A stretch of 64,000 bases of DNA from Hydrangea macrophylla (taxonomy: Eukaryota; Streptophyta; Magnoliopsida; Cornales; Hydrangeaceae), in contig CM066991.1 of the NCBI GenBank assembly GCA_033977485.1, positions 56,336,850 through 56,400,849 of the forward strand, written 5' to 3'. Made by a program: the position numbers and the translations under genes. The stretch's first letter is position 1. Each line of letters begins with the position of its first letter. Below are positions 22,761 to 33,822 of this stretch, one piece after another. The notes under the pieces were generated by a model. That model was not told the origin of the DNA. It saw only the letters and a list, made by a program, of their open reading frames with translations, and did not search any database.

Positions 22761-23809
22761 AGTTTCCCCCGCACCCGGAGTCTGTAATGGCCCAAATGAG
22801 GTGTCTCTCAATTTCTATGTCTGTTGTAATCACTCCCAAGAAAATCAATGAAAGTATGACCAATTCCGCCTACTCGAATGCGCTTGATGAATGTGATGAA
22901 TGTGATGCTCATGAAACACCCCTTGAATTGCAAAAACTAATTGAAATCGAAAATGAATCTGCATGCAAAATCATAGAGAACACCCTAACAATTAATCTAG
23001 GAAATGAAAATAATCCTCAAAATGTCTTTATCGGCTCTACACTTAGCAATAAAGAAAGCAAAGAACTAGTCAGTCTATTAAATGAATTCAAAGATGTTTT
23101 TGCATGGTCTTATAATGATATGCCAGGTATTGATCCAAAAATAGTCCAACACCATATCCCTCTCTTTCCCAATTCAAAACCCATAAAACAAAAATTGAGG
23201 CGAATGAGGCCGGAATGGGCACTTAAGGTAAAAGAGGAGGTTGAAAATCAATTAAGAGCTGGATTCTTGATGGTCACCGAGTATCCTGAGTGGATTGCCA
23301 ACATTGTGCCTGTCCCAAAGAAGGATGGTCGTGTTAGAGCTTGCGTTGATTTTCGAGATTTAAACAGGGCAAGCCCTAAAGACGATTTCCCGCTGCCCCA
23401 CATCGACGTGTTGGTTGATAACACTGCCGGGCACGAGCTTCTATCTTTTATGGATGGATTCTCTGGGTATAATCAAATCCTCATGGCACCCGAGGATAGG
23501 GAGAAAACCACGTTCATCACTTCATGGGGGACATATTGCTATAGGGTCATGCCATTCGGACTTAAGAATGCAGGAGCAACATATCAAAGGGATGCCACCA
23601 CTTTACTGCACGACATGATCCACAAAGAGGTGGAGGTGTATGTGGATGACATGATTGTGAAATCCAAGGAGAGGGAAGGACATCTAGAGGCTTTAAGAAA
23701 ATTCTTTGAGAGATTGAGGGAGTTCAAAATGAGGCTAAACCCGCAGAAATGCACGTTCGGGGTCGCTACTGGGAAATTGTTAGGTTTCCTCATTCTTAGA
23801 GGGGAATAG
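22758..23809 (+). pseudogene. Tat1 reverse transcriptase
   Basis: Open frame with Ty3/gypsy RT blocks: LRRMRPEWALKVKEEVENQL, NIVPVPKKDGRVRACVDFRD, LLSFMDGFSGYNQILMAP, YRVMPFGLKNAGATYQR and the catalytic YVDDMIVK (about 23638-23661). The frame ends at 23809 by a one-base deletion relative to Tat2 (GFLI...). RT copies element RNA from the tRNA-Arg primer. It is preserved as sequence but separated from the rest of pol. Confidence 0.88.
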
Positions 23810-23811
23810 AG

Positions 23812-24603
23812 GTGGACCCTACCAAAATAAAAGCCATAACTGAAATGGAGCCACCGAAAAATGAGAAAGAGCTAATGGGATTCCTGGGTAGAATACAGTT
23901 CATCAGCCGTTTCATTTCCAAACTCACCTTAACCTGCGACCCACTTTTCAAACTGCTCAGAAAAGGAGAGAAATTTGAATGGGACGCCCCTTGCCAACAA
24001 GCCTTCGATAAAATCAAAACCTACCTCCAAAACCCACCTGTCTTGTCACCACCCTCACCTGGGAGACCCCTGCTACTTTATCTCTCCATTTCCGAAGATT
24101 CAATGGGGTGTATGCTGGCCCAAGAAGGAGAAGAAGGACACGTGGAAAAGGTCATTTACTACTTGAGCAAAAGAATGGTCGGATATGAGTTAAATTCGCC
24201 TTTGGAAAAAGCCTGTTGGGCCTTGGTGTGGTGTACCCGTCGTCTTCACCACTACATGCTAGCTTTCCCTGTAATCCTGATATCCCGAATGGACCCATTA
24301 AAATACCTATTCGAAAAGCCCGTCTTGACCAGTAGGATTTCCCGTTGGACCATGATGCTAGCTGAGTTCGATATCAAGTACGTCACTGCCAAGTCTGTGA
24401 AGGGAAGGGCTGTCGCTGAATTTTTAGCCGACCTCGCTATAGAATCCGAAGACAAGGGAGAATTCAAGTTCCCGGATGAAGGAATAATGGAGGTGAAAGA
24501 AGATTTGTGGAAAATGTACTTCGATGGAGCGGCCAACCAACTAGGTTACGGAGTTAGAACCCGATGGGGCCCCTACCCCATTACCCGTCAAGCTCAAGTA
24601 TAA
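23812..24603 (+). pseudogene. Tat1 RNase H and start of second RNase H
   Basis: The frame includes the connection LLRKGEKFEWDAPCQQAFDK and a gypsy RNase H with DSMGCMLAQ, LEKACWALVWCTRRLHHYML and a conserved DIKYVTAKSVKGRAVAEFLA. The start of an additional, archaeal-type RNase H (WKMYFDGAANQ) follows. A deletion of about 14 bp near 24559 shifts the frame, which then ends at 24603. One residue is lost in frame at YELN-SPLEK. Tandem RNase H domains are characteristic of the Tat lineage. Confidence 0.87.
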
Positions 24604-24604
24604 C

Positions 24605-26221
24605 TTGACCAACAACACCGCGGAGTATGAGGCATGCATAATTGGGATGGAAGCAACCTTGGCCTTGAAAGTCGGACGGATTGATGTCTTCGGAGATTCC
24701 AACTTGATCATATCCCAAGTCCGAGGAGATTGGAAGGTAAAACATGAGAAGCTGAGACCTTACCATGACTATCTGGAAAGTCTGAAAGCGCAGTTCCAAA
24801 AGATTTCTTTTTATTACCTCCCTCGTAAAGAAAACCAACTAGCCGACTCTCTGGTTACCTTAGCCTCAATGATCCAAATTCCTTCCAAAACTGCCATGAT
24901 CCCACTATCCATAGAAGTGAGGAACCAGCCGTCATTCGAAATGATCGCGGCCATAGAAAGAGAAGATGGAGTGCCTTGGTATGAAGATGTGTGGAAATTC
25001 ATCAAAGAAGGAGAATACCCCGAAGGAGCCTCAGAGAAGGACATAAAAGCGATTCGACGATTCGTCGCTCAATTTCTGATTTATGCAGATAAGCTATGGA
25101 AGAAATCCTACACCGGGTACAATCTGGAGTGCCTATATGGAAAGGAAGCTAAGAGAATGATGGAAGAAATACATGAGGGAGTGTGTGGGCCCCACATGAA
25201 CGGGCACATGCTGGCAAAGAAGATCATCCGACAGGGGTACTATTGGACGACCTTGGACAAAGACTGTTGTGAATATGTTAGAAGATGTCACAAGTGTCAA
25301 ATTCATGCAAATCTGATGCATACCCCGCCATCACAGCTCTATAGCATGACCACCCCTTGGCCAATTTTCGTATGGGGGATTGATATCATTGGTGAGATAG
25401 TTCCGAAGGCTTCCAATGGGCACTGGTATATAATCGTGGCAATCGATTATTTTACAAAATGGGTAGAGGCAGCATCGTATACAACTTTGAAAGCCAAGGA
25501 CGTGGTGAGTTTCATCGAGAAGAACATAATCTGCAGGTATGGGGTCCCGAATGAGTTTATCTTCGATCACGGCAGTCATTTCCAGGGAGAAGTTATTCCA
25601 TTCTTGGAAAAGTATAAGATCACTCGCCATCAATCATCCCCGTATAGGCCCCAGACGAATGGAGCAGTAGAGGCAGCGAATAAGAATGTTAAAGCAATCT
25701 TGGGAAAAACGACGGATACATATAAAGATTGGCATGAGAAGCTGCCGTTTGCTTTATGGGGATACCGAACCTCTGTGAGGACTTCTACAGGAGCTACACC
25801 TTATTCACTGGTTTACGGTATGGAGGCCGTTCTCCCAGTCGAGGTAGAGATACCCTCCCTTAGGGTTTTGGCAGAATGTGAAATCACCGAATCAGAATGG
25901 ATGCGAGGAAGGTATGAGGAGTTGATGCTACTCGATGAGAAGAGGCTGGTCGCAATAAACCATACTCGGGGGTACCAAAAGAGGATAGCTCGTGCTTTCG
26001 ACAAAAAGGTCCGCCCAAGGAAGCTTGCTGAGGGTGACCTAGTCCTCAAAGAACTGAAAGTGCCCGTTTATGACCCTAGAGAAAAATTCAAACCCAACTG
26101 GGTCGGGCTTTACATCATAAAGACTCTCCTCTCTGGAGGGGCGGCCTACCTCATGGACCTAGACGGGGTTAAATTTAAACAGCCAATCAACATTGACCGC
26201 CTCAAGAAATATTTTGCTTGA
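24605..26221 (+). pseudogene. Tat1 second RNase H (C-terminal part) and integrase
   Basis: The open 538-codon frame starts within the second RNase H (NNTAEYEACIIGMEATLAL, DVFGDSNLIISQVRGDWK). Integrase follows, with an HHCC zinc site (HMNGHMLAKK... CHKCQ) and a DD35E core: D at about residue 260 (GIDIIGE), D at about 321 (FDHGSHF) and E at about 356 (NGAVEAANK). It ends ...INIDRLKKYFA. Integrase inserts the cDNA. This is the only Tat1 pol segment with a complete catalytic set, but it is cut off from gag-RT by upstream frameshifts. Confidence 0.88.
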
Positions 26222-26250
26222 AACCTTTCTTTTTCAAAACTTCCTACCTC

Positions 26251-26445
26251 GATGAACTACGCTTGACCTGATTCCCACTAGGGGATACGTAGGCAACCTA
26301 CCTGGTTCGGTCATTTAAAAAAAAAAAAAAAAAAAAAAAAAGGTGCCCGAGTGGCATCTTCCTTCAAGCCTTAAGCCGAACTACTGCATGCCAGATACCC
26401 ATTCCAGGATAAGTAGGCGGACTCTTAAAAGCCTTCGGCCCATGA
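26251..26445 (+). repeat. Tat1 post-pol repeats a and b around a poly(A) tract
   Basis: Two copies of a roughly 60-bp element (GAACTACG...GATTCCC...GGGATACGTAGGCA) start at 26251 and 26376 and are separated by about 25 A residues (26318-26341). A third copy lies at 32891, just before the 3' LTR. Tat2 has the same arrangement (48526, 48661, 56063). Confidence 0.75.
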
Positions 26446-26896
26446 AAACCTAAAAAGAAAAAACCTGTGCTGAACTAGGGGCAAACTGGCGTTTGCCCGG
26501 AACCACCTTGAAGCCCTAAAACCAGGGGCAAACTTCGTTTGCTAGCCAAAGAACCCAGATACAGGACCTTACTTTGGATCACCTGGATATCAAAGTGAGT
26601 ACTATAGAGAAACAAATAAGAACTCATGATATAGAAGGAGTAAAGCTTTGAGCAAAAAGTAAAGAAAAGAGCCAAGAAAAGACATTGAAAGGAGAATTCT
26701 TCATAAAAGATTAATCGAAAGAGTGAGTACTTTGATTGAACATGTTAGGACATTTTCTAAAAACATAAAATACATTCTTGGAAAAGTTGAAATCACACTT
26801 CAAAAAGCGCAGCAAGAGTAGGCAGGGTCTGTCAGAAAGTTTTGAAAAATGGCAAGCTTTTCCCTGTTTTCGTCTACTTTATTATGCACATGTTTG
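26446..26896 (+). other. Tat1 region between pol and antisense gene B
   Basis: No gene seen. At 26479-26498 there is the perfect inverted repeat GGGCAAACTGGCGTTTGCCC, followed by a half copy AGGGGCAAACTTCGTTTGC (26524). Both are conserved in Tat2. AGGGGCAAAC resembles the element's own polypurine tract (33092-33101). Confidence 0.55.
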
Positions 26897-27988
26897 TCAA
26901 GCCCGTCTCACAACCAAGGCCTGAATCTCTCGAAGATACTGGGCAGTAGGCACAGTCAGAGCCAAAATCTTCGGGCACGGAGTAGCCACCCTGCTATGCT
27001 AAGCCTCAATGAAAGCCTTCACAATAGGAGGGGGCAAAGTGGACCCCCTGGTGAAATCAGCAGCCACAGATTCAGTGATATCCTGCAGAAGTCCAAACTG
27101 ACGGACCACCCGATCGGGAATGTAGAAAGTAGTAGCACGCAAGCCCGGTAGCCAAATGCCGGGTCGCCCAGGAAGGCGTACAACAATGGAGCGATAAATC
27201 CACTGCGGACAGATCCAGTAGATATCACTGGAAGAGAGGCCCTGAAGCCAACCGAGCCATGCATCGGCAGAGTGAAATAAGTTGTGAATCTCCATACGGT
27301 CGTATAGAAGTGACCCACGAATATGGGAAGGGTGTATAAAGAGGTCCAAGCGCTCCATAAGCCAAATCGGCAGAACAAAAGGTGCCCCGGCAGATAACAT
27401 GGCCCCGGTAGCATGAGCATGGCCCAATCCAATCAGAGTTTCACCAAGGACCAGCATAACAGCACTTTTCATCTCCCGCAAACCACAGGCAATGGGTATG
27501 AGAATGTCGGAAGATGACTGAAAAAGGAAGTAAGAGAGCATAGCGATTGACAAGGCACTACGTCGAATGATCTGATACTCATTATCATAAGGGTCCCCTA
27601 CGGGAGCGTAAACAGAAGAAAGGCGCTCAAAGTCGATCTGCCTGTCATGAACAAAAGAACCCGCCGTATTTCGAGATATGTAAAGGAGAATGGCTAAATC
27701 CCGAACGTACCCAGCCTAAACCAAAGGGACTGTCAACTCGGCAGAAGGGTCAGTATGTAGAATGGCGTCGAATTCCTCAAACAAGGGACAAATCTCCTGA
27801 GAACCGAAATGAAAGACATTGAAAGCGGGGTCCCAACACTGAATGGCAGCTCGAAGTAAGCCCTCATTCAAAGTCATCTGTCGAAAAGAGAAAAGATCGT
27901 TCAGTCTGAAACACTTAAAGTTGAGCTTGTGAATACCTGAGAGAGTATCCATCCATAGGAAGAGGACTTGGGAGCTAACGGGGGCCAT
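26897..27988 (-). pseudogene. Tat1 antisense gene B (DUF7745-like), broken
   Basis: This is a single-exon minus-strand frame of about 363 codons collinear with the intact Tat2 copy (50293-49211). It begins MAPVSSQVLFLWMDTLSGIH. Two in-frame TAG codons, at 27718-27716 (Gln position) and 26998-26996 or nearby (Trp position), break it; otherwise the frame is continuous. The block CWDPAFNVFHFGSQEICPLF followed by EEF and the later FYIPDRVVRQFGLLQD resemble a plant domain of unknown function common beside retroelements. The function is unknown. Confidence 0.7.
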
Positions 27989-28052
27989 TTGGAAAAGGGG
28001 AGAAGAAAGGAAGATGGAGTTTTGCGGAGTTTTTTTTTTTAGGAAAAGAGGG

Positions 28053-28210
28053 TTTAAATAGAGATAGATCTTCCTGAAAACAGACCGGCACTCGATAAAG
28101 TAGAACGACATTCGGCGAAGTACCGCGCGGCAGTCTGAGAGTGCCGTGCAGCAGTTGCTGACTACCGCTGCGGCACTCACCGAGTGCCGCGGAGACCTAA
28201 CCGAGTGCTG
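28053..28210 (-). promoter_or_regulatory. Putative promoter of Tat1 antisense gene B
   Basis: A minus-strand TATA-like TATTTAAA lies at 28060-28053, about 65 bp before the gene B ATG. A dyad cluster of CGGCACTCACCGAGTGCCG type begins only about 26 bp further upstream (28086-28210). Tat2 shows the same order at 50392-50517. Confidence 0.6.
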
Positions 28211-28604
28211 TTCCTGGTTTGTCATTGGCCAGGGTCTGTTTGTAACACTTTCAGCCCACCTACAAACAGAAAACTAAATAGAAAACAATAAAACGTGCGC
28301 ATCATGCAGCACGTGCAAATACATTCATTCATCCATTCATTTTCATTTCACAATAAGAAAAAGAGGTCAAAGCAAAATAAAAACGGGATCAAGCCATGAT
28401 CCCACATACAGCAAGAGAAGGACCAAGCTATGGTCACACATACGGTAAATGTCAAATGAAAAAGCAAAATATAATAATAAAGGTGTCAAGAGTGCCTGTC
28501 CTACCAGCTACCATAGAGCAGCCATCAAAATAAAGTGTACAATCATCCGAATAAAAGTGTAAATCCTCCCATAACACTCAAAAGCAAAAATAACAAAAGC
28601 GGGG

Positions 28605-31250
28605 TCAGCCTTGACCCCGGCCGAGAGTCTGACGGGTCGTCCGCCTGAGGGGCTCCTCCTCCGACTCTGTCCCGCTGCCTCCACCACCCGCTCCACGTCC
28701 TCCGCTGCCGCCGCCTCTGCCACGTCCTCCGCTGCTACCTCCACCACTGCCACCACCTCGCTCTACGCCTCGTCCAGCACCGCCACCTCCGTGAGTGTCG
28801 CTGAGGGGAATGCCGAACTACTGGAGCCACTGCTAAAGCTGCCCCACCTGCTGGGACAGGACTCTGATCTCCTCCGTCTGAAATAAGAGAGGATAAGTCC
28901 AAAAAGCATTGAAAGGATACGTGAAATACTAAGAATGAAAGGATAAAAAAATCATACCTGAGCCCTCAACTGAGCCGCAGCAGTCGCCTGAGCTCCCTCA
29001 GCCTGAAAATAAGAACCAGGAATAAAGATTAGCAAAAGATTAGGCAATCAAGGCTAAAGTGAAAGACGGAGATAAGTTTCTTACCATCCACTCTCGCCCG
29101 AGAACCCACTGCCGCACGTTGTGAGCATACGTCAGGCCCTCCTCCGCATAAACACGCGGGACAACATCGTAATGAAGGGGAATAGTGGGGGCACCCTGTG
29201 ATAATCGGGGAATCGTCGTCAAGTGAGGCTCGCCGAACGAGACGGTCGACATAGTCCAATCCCACTCGGGCAAGGCGGGAGGACGTGTCGCAGTAGGAAC
29301 AGGCTGCAAACAAAAAGGTAATCAAACATAAATAAAGAATGAAAGAAAACTCATAAAAGATTGAAGGATTCTTGTACTCACCCGAGTCACTTCCATCAGA
29401 GGGAAGTTCGGCATCAGTTTAGCGGTACGGAAAGCCGCATATCATGCAGGGTCTTCCAGGAAGCCGTGATTACCGAAGACAGCTCAAGCAGCCGTGAACT
29501 CGCTGCCCTGAAGCGTGTCTGTGGCCCTCATAGAGTCAGGAGGAGGGAATGGCACAAAGAATCCGGGGGCCGCCAGCGACTGCCTAGTCACCCTCTCTCC
29601 CAGATACCACGCCAGGCCCTCTGACCCACCGTCCAAAAGTCGCCTCGTCGGGTCATATTCGGCCTACTCTCGGATCTCCGCGCGAGCATCAGGAAGCACC
29701 CTAAGCCATGGCTGCCAATGGACGTGCTCCTCCCTCAGGTTCGTCAGGAAGTTCCTGAACGAAACAAAATCGTGGGCCCCGGTCTTCCGCCCGACTCTAT
29801 CCTTCGCCCATTTCAGCCCCTGGGGCATGATAAGGGCGTCGGCATCGCGTGTCTCAGGAGACATCATGCGAAGATACTCGTGGGACCAAATCTGTAATAA
29901 AAAAGAGAGAGGTGGTTAGTCTCGTAATCTAAATAAGTTTCTGAAAATAAATGGAATATAGGAAAGGGTATACCTCCCACGCTCTCCAATAGCCACCAGT
30001 GGAGGCCGACCTGTCCCGGGAAATGTCACCCATATGCCTGTACAAGATAGCTAACCCTGTACCAGCCCAATTATACTCCTCAACCCGGTCCAGGCGCTCC
30101 AGAGACGCCACCAAGGAAACAGAGACCCGATCACCCTTGGTGCTCAACAGAGAGCACCCCAACATGTACATCAAGAAACCCCGGGCCATCTGCTCATCGG
30201 TGAAACCCGGTTTTCCCCGGAACGTATCCATAAACCAACGGGCTGTGACCAAAGACTCCTCTGGGACCACTCCCAACAAGGGCTCCACCTGGTCCCACTC
30301 CTGGTCCGTCAGATACCGCAAGGGCTCTCCTCCGAACGCTATCCCGGTGATCATGGAGAAGTCCAACGGTGTCATCGTCATCTCACCGAACGAGAAATGG
30401 AACGTGCCCGTAGTATCCCACCACCGCTCCTCAAGGGCATGAATCTGTCTCAAATCATTGGAGTTCTTCGTCAAAAGTTTGACGAAGTCCCCAAATCCCG
30501 TCGCATCTACAAGCCCCTGTACGGTCTCGCCCAACTCCGTGTACCACTCATGCCCATGAGCTAGACTGCCATGCCCTTTCAGCACCCTGGGCTGCAGCTG
30601 CGAAAAAAGAATCACAAGATTTGTTGTTAGGAAATGGATAAAGAAGAGAGCAATGGAAATAAATGGGTAATAATAAAGAAATGGAAAATCTAGAAATGTT
30701 CATAGCAAATTTCACAAGCATAGCACTCGTTTGTATTCAAGAGGAAAAAAAAAAATAAATAAAAAATAACTTGTTTGCATTTTTTTGGGTATACATGCAT
30801 GTATAAACATATGAAGGTACAAAAGAAATTTGGGTCCAAAAGAAGCATAGTTTAGGATCACAAGCGTCAAGAAACAGTTTTTGAATAATAAAAAGGCGTT
30901 TGGAACGCTCAAGAAAATTCACAAGTTCAGTAAACACGAGTGAGAATGATAAATCCATCAAGCATGATATTCATAAAGCTCGAGAATAGTAAAATGAAAT
31001 GCAAACTTTTGAATAAAGTATGCATGAAAAACGCTACAAAAACGAGATGTTCAAAGCTATAATTCACTATACATGCGTAAAATTTTAACAGGAGAAAAGG
31101 AAATTAAAAGGTAAAGGGAGGAGCGTTTACCTTGCGCTTGAACGTGCGGGCAGATAAGTGCTCATCGGGGTCCCGCAATAAGAGTGTGGCGTCCGGATGA
31201 TGAGTGGCCGTGTACTTGGCGTTCTTCTTCCTCCCTGAACCGCTCGCCAT
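28605..31250 (-). pseudogene. Tat1 antisense gene A (plant mobile domain), six exons, broken
   Basis: Minus-strand exons by comparison with Tat2: 31250-31131, 30597-29974, 29891-29382, 29303-29085, 29002-28958 and 28877-28605. All begin after AG and end before GT. Exon 1 opens MASGSGRKKNAKYTATHH; exon 2 has the plant-mobile-domain core ALEERWWDTTGTFHFSFGEM then TMTPLDFSMITGIAFGG. In-frame stops lie in exon 3 (29666-29664, 29486-29484, 29444-29442) and twice in exon 6. The C-terminal part is Gly-rich. Host relatives (MAIN/MAIL) act in development and transposon silencing. The exon frame is preserved despite the stops. Confidence 0.75.
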
Positions 31251-31480
31251 AATCTGTCAAAGAAAAAGAGAGATTCACACGTTAAATTCATGAAAGATTC
31301 AGAAAAATAGTGAAATAAAAGAGATTAATCAGGTCTTGATCGAGCAGAACTAACCTGTGAATACCAGAGATCGATCCAAGCAAGAAAAGGAAAAAGAAAA
31401 TTTTTTTCTCCAGAGAGATTTCGAGAGAGAGAAGATTGAGAGAATGAATGAAATGTAATGAAACCACCGGTTTTAGCCAC

Positions 31481-31612
31481 TGCCGCTCAAACGTGGCACT
31501 CAGTTTTCCGTGCGCGGCAGTTGATGAACTGCCGAGCGGCACTCGCCGAGTGCCGCAATGGTACTCCGTGAGTGCCGCGCGGCAGTCAGCGACTGTCGCA
31601 AAAATTCGCGTG
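31481..31612 (-). promoter_or_regulatory. Dyad motif cluster upstream of Tat1 gene A
   Basis: Four to five GGCACTCGCCGAGTGCC-like and GGTACTCCGTGAGTGCC-like dyads lie 230-360 bp upstream of the gene A ATG. It is the same motif as in the LTR. No clear TATA box is visible here (only GCTAAAACC on the minus strand). Confidence 0.6.
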
Positions 31613-31858
31613 TGCCGTGTTTGAGTCGGTTCATAGATCCTTCATCTTCCCCCCCAAAAATTCAAATCAAGTCCCGATAATTGAATTTGAGGCCCCCAAA
31701 ATTTGCCCTCATCACACTTTTGGCCCTCGGGGCCGTTTTTAGGTTTAAATTGACTACAAACTTCAAAATTTAGGAATAAATATGAGCCCATGGGCTCCCA
31801 ATTCCTGGAACTTAAAAAAATTTGAACCTGTGGGCTCCCAACTCCTGAAAATTAAACA

Positions 31859-32690
31859 TCTTGAGAATGTAACGAATTTACATCCTCGGTTTCTGCAACA
31901 AATTTGCGTTAACCCGTATCCCGAGAATATAATGAATTTGTATTCTCGATCCACGTAACAAATTTACGTTGATCCTCATCTTTAGAATGTAACGAATTTA
32001 CATCCTCGGTTTCTGCAATAAATTTGCGTTAACCCGTATCCCAAGAATATAACGAATTTATATCCTCGATCCACGTAACAAATTTACGTTGATCCTCATC
32101 TTGAGAATGTAACGAATTTACATCCTCGGTTTCCGCAACAATTTTGCATTAACCCGTATCCCGAGAATATAACGAATTTATATCCTCGATCCACGTAACA
32201 AATTTACGTTGACCCTCATCTTGAGAATGTAACGAATTTACATCCTCAGTTTCTGCAACAAATTTGCATTAACCCGTATCCCGAGAATATAACGAATTTA
32301 TATTCTCGATCCACATAACAAATTTACGTTGACCCTCATCTTGAGAATGTAACGAATTTACATCCTCAATTTCCGCAACAAATTTGCGTTAACCCGTATT
32401 CTGAATTTATATTTTCTCAATCCACGTAACAAATTTACGTTGATCCTTGTCTCGAGAATGTAACGAATTTACATCCTCAGTTTCCGCAACAAATTTGCGT
32501 TAACCCATATCCCGAGAATATAACAAATTTGTATCCTCGATCCACGTAACAAATTTACGTTGATCCTCATCTTAAGAATGTAACGAATTTACATCCTCGG
32601 TTTCCGCAACAAATTTGTGTTAACCCATATCCCGAAAATATAACGAATTTATATTCTCGATCCACGTAACAAATTTACGTTGACCCTCAA
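31859..32690. repeat. Tat1 tandem array, 120-bp unit x about 7
   Basis: Period 120 bp, resolvable into four roughly 30-bp subunits. Each subunit holds a short dyad around a five-base loop: ATGTAA-CGAAT-TTACAT, GCAA-CAAAT-TTGC, ATATAA-CGAAT-TTATAT and ACGTAA-CAAAT-TTACGT. It lies between antisense gene A and the 3' LTR, the hypervariable 3' region of such elements. Confidence 0.9.
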
Positions 32691-33087
32691 AATCAAAATT
32701 AAGAGCATCTTTTGCGTAATCTTTCAACACGTCACGTAGAGCGCGTCGTACGTAGGGAAGACACGATAAGCATGACGTTTATACAACAGGGTCAATCCGG
32801 AAAACACCATTGCATGGCATTTGCATCACGATAGGATAGGTGCATCCATCCGTGTGACCACTTGCGTTTGTGTGTGTTCAACCCCATGCCTGAACTACGC
32901 TTTGGTCTTATTCCTGATGGGATACGTAGGCAGCTCACCATCGAGCACGACCAACATGAACCGTTCGTGTAGACGTTTTTGCAACGCATTTTTTTGTTTT
33001 ACCTAAATTCGACAGTTTGGTCAAAGGCTTGTCTTCACACAGGCTTTGACATTCACTTATGGGACGCGTTGCCCCACAAGCTCTGTC
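32691..33087 (+). other. Tat1 3' untranslated region with repeat c
   Basis: Non-coding. It contains the third copy of the post-pol repeat at about 32890-32953 (TGAACTACGC...GGGATACGTAGGCAGCTC), then a stretch with CAAAGGCTTGTCTTCACACA followed by GGCTTTGACA. The latter is an imperfect hairpin (CAAAGGCTTG / GGCTTTG), also present in Tat2 at about 56194-56224. Confidence 0.6.
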
Positions 33088-33101
33088 AAAGAGGGGCAAA
33101 C
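33088..33101 (+). promoter_or_regulatory. Tat1 polypurine tract
   Basis: AAAGAGGGGCAAAC abuts the 3' LTR start (AGTAGACACC, mutated from TGTAGACACC). Confidence 0.75.
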
Positions 33102-33368
33102 AGTAGACACCCCAATTTTGACCGGCCGTCGAATTTAGGAGAGCGTCACCTTCGCGTCTGATGATGATAAGGACCGAAAGATTTGAAGTATTCCAAGCTC
33201 TTCAGAAAGTTCTTCAAACGCGATAAAATTTCACAGAAAGAGGAAAATACCAGGTATTTAGGAGAATTCAGGTATAAAATACCATTTTTGGAGAAAATCT
33301 TCGAAAAAATTTTTCTTGGAAGAAAAAGGAGAAAAGAAAAGGCCTAAAAGAGGAAGTTCAACAAAAAC

Positions 33369-33711
33369 GGCACACGGCAGTAATTTACAACACTCCAGCA
33401 AGTGCCGAACGACATTCAGTGAGTGCCGGACGGCATTCAGTGAGTGCCGCACAGCACTTATTGAGTGCCGCCTACATTTTCTGACTGCCGTTTACTTTTA
33501 AAGTCCGTATTTTGTGGTACAATACGTATGTGTATGCGGATAAAAACAAAAAAACTGATAAAGTAAGGTTGACGAAAATCCGGCAATCCATGATTTGCCG
33601 CGGCATTCACGGAGAGTCGCGCGGCAGTCACTAAATGCCTCTGCGGCAGTCATGAAGTGCCGCAACGGCATTCACGGACTGCCGCACATGTTTTTTGACT
33701 GCCGCCCTGGG
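33369..33711. promoter_or_regulatory. Dyad motif cluster in Tat1 3' LTR
   Basis: Same motif family as 15636-15950. It includes an extra GGCATTCAGTGAGTGCC copy at about 33431-33449 that the 5' LTR lacks. Confidence 0.7.
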
Positions 33712-33814
33712 CAGCAGTCTGTCTAAATTCAGAAAGTACGTATTGTACCACCAAATGAGAGATTTACACCTGTCTTTTACTCCGAATTCACTGAAAATAC
33801 TTGGTAATTTTGCC

Positions 33815-33822
33815 TATAAAAG
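33815..33822 (+). promoter_or_regulatory. TATA box of Tat1 3' LTR
   Basis: TATAAAAG, equivalent to 16050-16057. Confidence 0.65.

Noticed and set aside
26318..26341. Poly(A) as the tail of a processed pseudogene
   Set aside because: It occurs at the same place in both Tat elements between conserved repeats and has no target duplication of its own.
27019..27432. Overlapping minus-strand ORF of 137 codons
   Set aside because: Out of frame with gene B and not conserved in Tat2; it is a shadow of gene B.
28611..28886. Plus-strand Ser/Ala/Thr-rich ORF
   Set aside because: It is the complement of the Gly-rich last exon of antisense gene A; the Tat2 counterpart at 50889-51095 has a different protein sequence, whereas the antisense exon is conserved.
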